DNA from: Alphaproteobacteria bacterium | GTDB lineage: Bacteria; Pseudomonadota; Alphaproteobacteria; UBA6615 | Assembly (NCBI GenBank): GCA_017643325.1 | Contig: JAEPNS010000233.1 | Location: 1-5,806 of the forward strand | DNA length: 5,806 bases | Direction: 5' to 3' | Made by a program: the position numbers and the translations under genes | In this document: positions 1 to 5,161 of the stretch, piece by piece | Layout of the letters: every line of letters begins with the position of its first letter | Numbering within the stretch: position 1 is the first letter of the stretch | The notes under the pieces: generated by a model | Databases searched by the model: none | Told to the model about the DNA's origin: nothing | Seen by the model: only the letters and a program-made list of their open reading frames with translations

Positions 1-497
1 CGAAACAGCGCGAAGCCATCGTCGACAACTTTCGACGGACGGATCGCCGCAACCTTGCCACCCAGTCCGAAGAGGCGGTCCTCGGCTTCAAGTTTCTGTA
101 CGCCATACAGGGAGTTGGGCGTCGGCCGCTCGGTTTCGCCAGGCCGGTCTGAGGTTCCGTCGTGCACGGCGATCGACGAAAAAAACAAAACACGCGCGTT
201 CCATTCCACGAGCGCCCTGCGCGATACGGCAACCGGGCCTCCCACGTTGATCCTGTGCGTCCGCTCGGGTTCGGCCGCGCACACGGCGAAGCGTGTTTCG
301 GCCGCGAGCAGTGCGACATGCCGCGCGGGCGGTAGCGTACCCAGCCCATCGAGCGTCTCGAGATCAAGGAAGACCGTGTCAGGACCACGGCCCGCACGCC
401 GGCTCGTCGAGACGACGTCCAAGCCGCGGGCACGCAGCTCCGCTGCCAACGCCCGCCCGATCGCGGAATCCCCCCCAACGATCAGGCAGTCGCGCAT
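1..497 (-). CDS. NAD(P)-dependent SDR, RmlD-like sugar-nucleotide reductase/epimerase (3' end outside window)
   Basis: Reading from ATG 497 gives 165 residues without a stop before the left edge, so the C-terminal substrate domain is missing. The N-terminus CLIVGGDSAIGRAL (4-17) is a Rossmann strand and dinucleotide loop, with Ser in place of the middle Gly of GxxGxxG. LLAAE (63-67), the RINVGGP segment (82-88), FFSSIAVHDG (105-114, Ser107/108) and TPNSLYGVQKLEAE (126-139) follow. Tyr131 and Lys135 are an intact YxxxK pair, and AIRPSKVVDDG (151-161) matches the later extended-SDR strand. The spacing NxLYGxxKLxxE resembles RmlD-type 4-keto-sugar reductases. The gene starts 5 bases after the E1 beta stop without a clear ribosome binding site, so coupled translation is likely. 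An expected role is reduction or epimerisation of the keto sugar made upstream in the pathway; this is inferred from family and context only. Confidence 0.85.
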   Translation of the reverse strand, partial: MRDCLIVGGDSAIGRALAAELRARGLDVVSTSRRAGRGPDTVFLDLETLDGLGTLPPARHVALLAAETRFAVCAAEPERTHRINVGGPVAVSRRALVEWNARVLFFSSIAVHDGTSDRPGETERPTPNSLYGVQKLEAEDRLFGLGGKVAAIRPSKVVDDGFALF

Positions 498-502
498 CAG
501 GA

Positions 503-1561
503 TCAGTAAGGTCCGGTGAACGTCGGGTCCGGAACGTCGCGCCAGGGTGTTTCCGGCGGCGGGTCGTCGATCACCGCGTCGCTATCGCACAACTCGACGG
601 CAGCGCGCGCGATATCTACCGCGCGCGGATAGTAGAGATCGGCCAGCGCGGGCGTGGTCGGGGTCGGGATATAGGGCAGCCCGACCCGGACGGGCGCTTT
701 CCTGAGGGAGTCGAACGCGCGCTCGACCGCCACACTCACCACCTCCGCCGTTGCCCCGAAATCCGAATGGGCCGTGTCGGCCGCGATGAAGCGTCCGGTC
801 TTGCCGATCGAGGCGGCGATGGTGTCGCCGTCCACGGGTGTCAATGTGCGCAGGTCGATCACCTCCGCATTGATACCGACCTTTTCCAGCATCTCCGCGG
901 CGCGCATGCACTCCAGCGCCATGTAGGAGTAGCCCGCGAGCGTCACGTCCTTGCCCTCGCGCAGGACCTTCGCGCCGTCGAGCGGCTCGGTGAAGTGCTC
1001 CTCGGGCACATCGCCCTGGATTGCGTAGAGCCAGCGATGCTCGATCACGATGACCGGCGCATCGTCCTCGACCGCCGCAATCAGCATCCCCTTCGCGTCA
1101 CGCGCGGTGGCGGGCATCACGACCTTCAGGCCCGGCACGTGGGCAAACCATGCCTGAAGCGATTGGGAATGCTGCGGTCCCTGCCCCCATCCGCGGCCGA
1201 TGATCATGCGCACCGTCAGCGGCGCACGCATCTTGCCGCCATACATGTAGTGCCATTTCGCCGCCTGGTTCACGAGCGTTTCCATGGAGAGCACGGCGAA
1301 GTCCACGCGCATGTGGACCATCACCGGGCGCATGCCGGAGACCGCCGTGCCGAGCACGACACCCGTCATGCCCCCTTCCGACGCCGGCATGTCGAGCACG
1401 CGGTCCTCACCGAACTCCTCGGCCAGTCCCGACGTGGTGCCGAAGATGCCGGTCGGCCCCGGCACGCCGAGCCCGATCAGGTAGACCTCCGGATCGCTCG
1501 CCAGGCACGACGCCTGCGCCTCGCGCAACGCGTCCTTGTAGGTGATCAGGCGCTCGCTCAT
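503..1561 (-). CDS. Thiamine-diphosphate-dependent dehydrogenase E1 component, beta subunit
   Basis: This 352-residue protein has the transketolase-like pyrimidine-binding domain followed by the C-terminal transketolase domain of E1 beta. Residues include MPASEGG (58-64), with Glu62 at the place of the ThDP-activating Glu. GRGWGQGPQHSQSLQAWFAHVPGL (122-145) contains the conserved His131. Then come VVMPATARDAKGML (147-160), VIDLRTLTPVD (234-244) and a final VGLPYIPTPTTPAL (293-306), the equivalent of the E1 beta terminal motif. It forms the alpha2beta2 enzyme with the preceding gene; the ATGA overlap (1558-1561) implies translational coupling in equal amounts. About 25 extra residues follow the usual end of the fold, a Pro-rich acidic tail from about 329 to 352 ending FTGPY. 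In classic complexes the E1 beta C-terminus contacts E2, so this tail may matter. Placed among sugar-nucleotide enzymes, it probably acts in sugar modification, not central metabolism (inference). A longer upstream reading in this frame was rejected. Confidence 0.93.
   Translation of the reverse strand: MSERLITYKDALREAQASCLASDPEVYLIGLGVPGPTGIFGTTSGLAEEFGEDRVLDMPASEGGMTGVVLGTAVSGMRPVMVHMRVDFAVLSMETLVNQAAKWHYMYGGKMRAPLTVRMIIGRGWGQGPQHSQSLQAWFAHVPGLKVVMPATARDAKGMLIAAVEDDAPVIVIEHRWLYAIQGDVPEEHFTEPLDGAKVLREGKDVTLAGYSYMALECMRAAEMLEKVGINAEVIDLRTLTPVDGDTIAASIGKTGRFIAADTAHSDFGATAEVVSVAVERAFDSLRKAPVRVGLPYIPTPTTPALADLYYPRAVDIARAAVELCDSDAVIDDPPPETPWRDVPDPTFTGPY
1558..1561 (-). other. ATGA stop/start overlap coupling E1 alpha to E1 beta
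   Basis: On the minus strand the TGA stop of the alpha subunit and the ATG of the beta subunit share ATGA. There is no strong Shine-Dalgarno before this ATG, so reinitiation by the terminating ribosome is likely. This is a common arrangement for obligate two-subunit enzymes. Confidence 0.8.
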
Positions 1562-2565
1562 TCGGCGGCACCCGCGCGCGGTTCGGGATAGACAAACCGC
1601 GCGAGCGCATCCGGCTCGGGAAACGGGCTTTCCTTGGCAAAGCTGAAGGCAGCCTCGATCTCGTCCGCAATACCGGTGCGCATATCCGCGACCGCGGCGG
1701 TATCCACGACCCCTTCGTCCGTGAGACGCCGCTCGTAATTTACAATCGGACATTTCTCGACCCAGGAGTCGAACTCCGCCTGGTCGCGGTAACCCAGATG
1801 TACGTCCTCCAGCGGGCCGCAATGTTCCTTCCAGCGGTAGGTCGCGAACTCGATCAGCGACGGCCCGCCATCCGCACGCGCGCGCTCCACAGCATCGCCC
1901 GCGATACGCCAGACATCCTCGACATCGTTGCCGTCGCCGCCCTCGCCCTCCATGCCGTGAACGGTGGCGAGATGGTGGATCGCCCGGTTGGGCTGGCGTA
2001 TCTCGAGCGGTGTGTGGACCGAATAGAGGTTGTTCTCGCACACGAAAACCACCGGGAGCCGGTTCACGCCGGCGAAGTTGATCGCCTCGTGAAACGCACC
2101 TTCCTCCGTCGCCCCATCTCCAAAATAGATCACGACGACCCGGTCCTCGCCACGCCGCTTGGCTGCCCATGCCACCCCGACACCAACCGAGATCGTGCTC
2201 GCGAGGATCGGCGCCGAGCCCATGAATCCGGCGTCGAGATCGACGAGGTGCTGGCTGCCGCCCTTGCCTAAAGCACAGCCGGTCGCCTTGCCGTAGAGTT
2301 CGGCGATCATGGCGGGCAGATCGGCGTTTTTCGCCAGATAGTGGCCGTGGCTGCGGTGTGCGGAAAACACATAGTCGCTCTGTCTGAGGTGCGCTGAAAC
2401 CCCCACCGGCGGGGCTTCCTGTCCGATGGTGATGTGCGTCGGGCAGCGCATCTCCTGCTCACCGTAGCGCTCTACGATTTCCTCTTCGACCATGCGCACG
2501 CGCAACATCGACCGCAGCATCGCGCGCCGGGTCTCGGCATCGGGCCGCCTGATGTTGGTCGCCAT
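1558..2565 (-). CDS. Thiamine-diphosphate-dependent dehydrogenase E1 component, alpha subunit
   Basis: This 335-residue protein belongs to the pyruvate/acetoin/branched-chain 2-oxoacid dehydrogenase E1 alpha family. Landmarks are THITIGQE (43-50), SAHRSHGHYLAK (68-79), GKGGSQHLVD (100-109) and the ThDP/Mg motif from GDGATEEGAFHEA (149-161) to ENN (177-179). It would pair with the beta subunit encoded next to decarboxylate a 2-oxoacid and hold the acyl-anion equivalent on ThDP. In the usual complexes this unit passes to lipoyl-E2, but no E2 or E3 gene is in the window. The loop that reads RxHGHSxSD in classic E1 alpha is YRWKEHCGPLED (243-254): the His is kept (248), the rest is altered. ATG 2565 is preferred because AGGTGA lies 8 bases upstream; GTG 2577 is in frame but has no ribosome binding site. 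Its TGA overlaps the beta start in ATGA. Confidence 0.93.
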   Translation of the reverse strand: MATNIRRPDAETRRAMLRSMLRVRMVEEEIVERYGEQEMRCPTHITIGQEAPPVGVSAHLRQSDYVFSAHRSHGHYLAKNADLPAMIAELYGKATGCALGKGGSQHLVDLDAGFMGSAPILASTISVGVGVAWAAKRRGEDRVVVIYFGDGATEEGAFHEAINFAGVNRLPVVFVCENNLYSVHTPLEIRQPNRAIHHLATVHGMEGEGGDGNDVEDVWRIAGDAVERARADGGPSLIEFATYRWKEHCGPLEDVHLGYRDQAEFDSWVEKCPIVNYERRLTDEGVVDTAAVADMRTGIADEIEAAFSFAKESPFPEPDALARFVYPEPRAGAAE

Positions 2566-2573
2566 CGTCCTTG

Positions 2574-2579
2574 TCACCT
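2574..2579 (-). promoter_or_regulatory. Ribosome binding site that decides the E1 alpha start
   Basis: AGGTGA on the minus strand, 8 bases before ATG 2565, matches the 3' part of the AGGAGGTGA consensus. It includes the in-frame GTG at 2577 as part of the site, which argues that GTG is not the start and that the protein begins at ATG 2565. Confidence 0.65.
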
Positions 2580-2580
2580 G

Positions 2581-3573
2581 CTAGCCGCGCATCGTGAAGT
2601 CGGTCGAGGTGACTTTCAGCTCATCGAAATACTTGCGGCCCCAGTCGACCATTTCGCTCAGGCCGTCTTCCCAGCCAATCTGCGGCTCCCAGCCCACATG
2701 CTCCTTGATCTTGGAACTGTCGAGCCAGTACCGGGAATCCTGCCCCAGCCTGTCCTCGGTGACCTCTGCCAGTTCCTCGAAGGGGATGCCGAGAGCGTCC
2801 GCGGTCAGCTCCACCACACGGCGGATCGAGGTCGGCTCCGGCGGACCGGCATTGTAGATCTCGCCCAGTGGCGCCTGTTCGTCGACCATCTGGATCGCGC
2901 GGCCCAGATCGCGGCTGTGGATGTAGGATTTCTCGGCATGGCCGCCGCCGTGCAGCGGCAGCTTTTCGCCCTTGAGCCCGAGAACCACGGTCTTCGGGAT
3001 GACCCGGTGCAGAAGCTGGCCAGGGCCGTAGGCGTTCGACGGACGGATCACGTTCATCGGGAACTCGAGGAACTTGTGCACCGATTCCAGGTACAGGTCG
3101 AAGGCGACCTTCGACGCAGCATACGGGCTCGACGGTTTGATCGGCTCGTCCTCTGCCGTCGCGTGGTCGACCGAGCCGTACATCTCCGACGTCCCGATCT
3201 GGATAAATCGCTCCAGCCAGTCGCGCTTCATGAGCTCTTCGGAAAACTTCACCAGCGCCATGGAGTTGGTCTCGAAGTAGCGCCAGCTGTGCTTCCAGCT
3301 CGCCGCGCCCTCGCCCTGCGCTGCGAAGTTCACGATGGTCTGGGGCTTCTCGGCATCGAGGATCTCGAACAGCAGGTCCATCTCGTAGGTGAGGTGACGC
3401 GCGTGATACTCGTAACGGTCACGCTCCTGGATATTGAGCGAGAAGGGCTCGCTGCGCAGCGGTGCCCGGCCGATCCCGATCACCTTCTCGGCGTCGGTGT
3501 TGTCCAGCAGCCAGAAACTCGCGTGGATGCCGAAGGAGCCCCCGCCCCCGATTACGGCGTACTTCTTCCCCAT
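2581..3573 (-). CDS. NDP-sugar 4,6-dehydratase-like extended SDR (RmlB/GMD type)
   Basis: This 330-residue protein is about the usual length for dTDP-glucose or GDP-mannose 4,6-dehydratases. The NAD-binding loop is GGGGSFG (9-15). The active site is complete: Thr128-Ser129-Glu130 in GTSEMYG, and Tyr151/Lys155 in SPYAASK. Further family motifs are RPSNAYGPGQ (177-186), KSYIHSRDLGRAI (215-227), YNAGPP (240-245) and a C-terminal RYWLDSSKI...GWEP (281-297) like that of RmlB. The triad is Thr-Ser-Glu, as in GDP-mannose dehydratases and UDP-glucuronate decarboxylases, not the Thr-Asp-Glu of RmlB. The segment that in RmlB reads SHVDRSI is replaced by GEGAASW (87-93), so the substrate pocket differs. 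It likely makes a 4-keto (6-deoxy) sugar nucleotide, the standard branch point for rare sugars; decarboxylase or epimerase activity are alternatives. AGGAG lies 7 bases before the ATG at 3573. The stop is 15 bases before the E1 alpha start. Confidence 0.9.
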   Translation of the reverse strand: MGKKYAVIGGGGSFGIHASFWLLDNTDAEKVIGIGRAPLRSEPFSLNIQERDRYEYHARHLTYEMDLLFEILDAEKPQTIVNFAAQGEGAASWKHSWRYFETNSMALVKFSEELMKRDWLERFIQIGTSEMYGSVDHATAEDEPIKPSSPYAASKVAFDLYLESVHKFLEFPMNVIRPSNAYGPGQLLHRVIPKTVVLGLKGEKLPLHGGGHAEKSYIHSRDLGRAIQMVDEQAPLGEIYNAGPPEPTSIRRVVELTADALGIPFEELAEVTEDRLGQDSRYWLDSSKIKEHVGWEPQIGWEDGLSEMVDWGRKYFDELKVTSTDFTMRG

Positions 3574-3580
3574 CTAACGA

Positions 3581-3585
3581 CTCCT
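3581..3585 (-). promoter_or_regulatory. Ribosome binding site of the 4,6-dehydratase-like gene
   Basis: AGGAG on the minus strand, 7 bases before ATG 3573. It is the clearest Shine-Dalgarno element in the window and lies in the largest intergenic gap (3574-3609). It partly overlaps the palindrome CCTGCAGG (3583-3590). The gap shows no promoter-like elements or terminator hairpin. Confidence 0.75.
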
Positions 3586-3609
3586 GCAGGTTTTCCGCGG
3601 TTCGGGCGG

Positions 3610-4272
3610 CTATTCGAGAATGGTCCAGTACCAGTCGCCCGTATAGCCCGCCTCCTCGAAAAGTTGAACCCAGACCTCGGGGTAATCATGAAACCTGGCG
3701 GTCAGGACCCAGCTCTCGAACAACGCCTTCTGTTCCGGTGTGCGGTAGGCATCGACCTGCACGTAGGTTTTGGCCGGATCGCGCACGACCCGAACCAGTT
3801 CCCGCAGGGCCCGCTTGGCACCCGCGCGGTCGAAATTGTGGATCGTGTTGATCGAGATCGCGCAGTCGAAGGAATCGTCCGGGAACGGCAGCTTGTCGGC
3901 GCTGCCGAGGTGCAACCGGCCGACCACGTCCGGATGACAGTTCATCATCGCATATACACTGATATCGAGTCCGAAGACCTCGAGGCCCGGGCATTCGGCG
4001 AGCAGGTCCCGAACCAGGAATCCCTTGGCGCAGCCGACATCGAGAACGCGCATACCGGGCTCCAGCCCGAAATGCTTGATCATGTCCCGGGCGACCGGCA
4101 CCCAGCGGCCGTCGTACCTGTAGCCGCCGTAGCCGTAGTCGCGCGGGCCGTCGAAATACATCTCGCCAAACTTGCAGGCCTCCGCGACGACGGCGGGGTC
4201 CTTGGCGTCCTCGCGCGCCTGGATGTTGCGCTTGGTTTCCGGAAGCGCGCGCAGCAGGTTGATTTCAGCCAT
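3610..4272 (-). CDS. Class I SAM-dependent methyltransferase (Methyltransf_11-like)
   Basis: This 220-residue cytoplasmic protein shows the Rossmann-like methyltransferase signature. Motif I is VLDVGCAKG (76-84), the acidic residue after strand beta2 is in GLDIS (101-105), ADKLPFPDDSFD (125-136) follows, and the strand AISINTIHNF lies at 138-147. An N-terminal segment rich in Tyr and Gly, GYGGYRYDGRW (47-57), precedes the SAM domain and may form a family-specific lid. ATG 4272 was chosen because it overlaps the upstream stop in the short sequence ATGGCTGA, typical of translational coupling. A TTG at 4326 would add 18 unconvincing residues and a long overlap. The substrate cannot be read from the sequence. 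Between SDR sugar enzymes, O- or N-methylation of an NDP-sugar or of the final glycan is the natural inference. The stop is 36 bases before the next start. Confidence 0.9.
   Translation of the reverse strand: MAEINLLRALPETKRNIQAREDAKDPAVVAEACKFGEMYFDGPRDYGYGGYRYDGRWVPVARDMIKHFGLEPGMRVLDVGCAKGFLVRDLLAECPGLEVFGLDISVYAMMNCHPDVVGRLHLGSADKLPFPDDSFDCAISINTIHNFDRAGAKRALRELVRVVRDPAKTYVQVDAYRTPEQKALFESWVLTARFHDYPEVWVQLFEEAGYTGDWYWTILE
4265..4272 (-). other. Stop/start overlap between the SDR and the methyltransferase
   Basis: The minus strand reads ATGGCTGA: the methyltransferase ATG begins 5 bases before the SDR stop TGA. The short overlap supports the chosen methyltransferase start and co-translation of the two genes. 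Confidence 0.7.
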
Positions 4273-5155
4273 CCGCGGTCTCGGCGTAGAGCCGCTCGAA
4301 GCCCTGTTCGGGCTGGGTAAATGCAAAGTCCGGAAACGCCCGTTTCACGCCCGACGGATCGAAGGGCCGGTAGCCGTTGTGGGGCATCGGCCCCTGCCGC
4401 TCGGTGGTCACGATCTCGACAGCGAGGTCCGCGAGGTCTGTCATCTTCTTCGCGATGTCCATGAACGACACGACCGTGCCCGTCGCCGCGTTGAGCGCCC
4501 CGGAGGACCGGTGCATGACCATGCGCGCGCCTAGTTCGGCTACATCGCGCACGTCGACGTGGTCGCGCCGCTCCTCGCCTTTCCCGAACAGGGTGATCGC
4601 CTCGCCGGCCTGCGCGAGCCGGCGAAACCGGTTTGGTCCATAGCCGTTGTGCGGGTCGCCGGCACCGTAGATCAGCGTTGGCCGCAGGCAGGCCAGTGGC
4701 AGTTCCGGAAACGACGCCCGCAACATGGTTTCCCGCGCAACATGCATCATGCCGTGCAGATTGTCCGGCATCGTCTCCGATTCCTCGGTCAGCGGGTCCG
4801 GCGAATCGCTGTAGACCGCATCCGAACTCACATAGAGCACATGCGACGGCATGCTCGCCGCCAGGGCATCATTGATCTCCGCCTGCATGGCGATGTTGTC
4901 GCGAAACATCGCATGGTCCTTGCACGGCGCGATTGCGCTGGCGACGACCACCGCATCGCCGGGTTCGATCCGCTTGGCGAGCGCCTTGCCGCTGCCGGCA
5001 TTCAGCAGGTTGACGTCGTCGCTCGTGAGGCGGACGCATTCGACGCCGCGCGCCGCCAGCGCGTCGGCAATGGCACCGCCGACGAAGCCCCGCGCACCGA
5101 TCACGACAGCGCGTGCCGGGCCCTTTCCTTCGGAATCCAGCTGAACAACCGCCAT
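4265..5155 (-). CDS. Extended-SDR NAD-dependent epimerase/reductase-like protein with non-canonical active site
   Basis: This 296-residue protein starts at ATG 5155, 6 bases after the preceding stop. A weak GAAGG sits 11 bases upstream of the start. The N-terminal Rossmann fold carries GARGFVG (residues 20-26, GxxGxxG). Other extended-SDR landmarks are VVVASAIAP (69-77), the strand YVSSDAVY (108-115), LRPTLIYG (157-164) and HVDVRDVAELG (199-209). These place it with sugar-nucleotide epimerases, reductases and dehydratases. The usual catalytic YGxxK appears here as HGMMH (134-138), so both the Tyr and the Lys positions are His; the Ser pair 110-111 remains. The expected role is redox or epimerisation of an NDP-sugar in the cytoplasm, but with these substitutions it may use a different mechanism or be a non-catalytic partner. 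Its end overlaps the methyltransferase start by 8 bases. The SDR fold is firm; the reaction is not assigned. Confidence 0.88.
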   Translation of the reverse strand: MAVVQLDSEGKGPARAVVIGARGFVGGAIADALAARGVECVRLTSDDVNLLNAGSGKALAKRIEPGDAVVVASAIAPCKDHAMFRDNIAMQAEINDALAASMPSHVLYVSSDAVYSDSPDPLTEESETMPDNLHGMMHVARETMLRASFPELPLACLRPTLIYGAGDPHNGYGPNRFRRLAQAGEAITLFGKGEERRDHVDVRDVAELGARMVMHRSSGALNAATGTVVSFMDIAKKMTDLADLAVEIVTTERQGPMPHNGYRPFDPSGVKRAFPDFAFTQPEQGFERLYAETADG

Positions 5156-5161
5156 ATCTAT

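Noticed and set aside
88..282. Short minus-strand open frame of 64 codons
   Set aside because: It is an alternative-frame reading inside the left-hand SDR gene, which shows clear NAD-binding and YxxxK motifs in another frame.
293..1591. Plus-strand open frame of 432 codons
   Set aside because: It is antisense to the E1 beta gene, with Arg/His-rich composition typical of a shadow frame and no known motif.
503..2170. E1 beta extended upstream to 2170 as a 555-residue protein
   Set aside because: The first 203 residues are an off-frame reading of E1 alpha with no domain; homology to E1 beta begins at the ATG at 1561, which overlaps the alpha stop.
503..2565. The E1 pair as an ordinary housekeeping pyruvate dehydrogenase locus
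   Set aside because: There is no E2/E3 in the operon, the flanking genes are sugar-nucleotide enzymes, and the E1 alpha loop and E1 beta tail are atypical; flanking sequence could still change this view.
2566..2577. GTG at 2577 as the E1 alpha start
   Set aside because: It lacks a ribosome binding site and forms part of the AGGTGA element serving ATG 2565.
3574..3609. Possible terminator or promoter in the largest gap, which contains palindromes CCGCGG and CCTGCAGG
   Set aside because: The palindromes are short with no loop and no following T-run, and no -35/-10 pair is visible; the gap is only 36 bases and carries a ribosome binding site.
2434..4320. Very long plus-strand open frame of 628 codons
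   Set aside because: It lies antisense across three genes with clear family motifs, is rich in Arg, His, Leu and Ala without recognisable domains, and is the mirror of GC-rich codon use on the minus strand.
4273..4326. TTG at 4326 as the methyltransferase start
   Set aside because: It would add 18 Pro/Ser/Arg-rich residues and a 60-base overlap, with a rarer start codon; ATG 4272 fits the short overlap.
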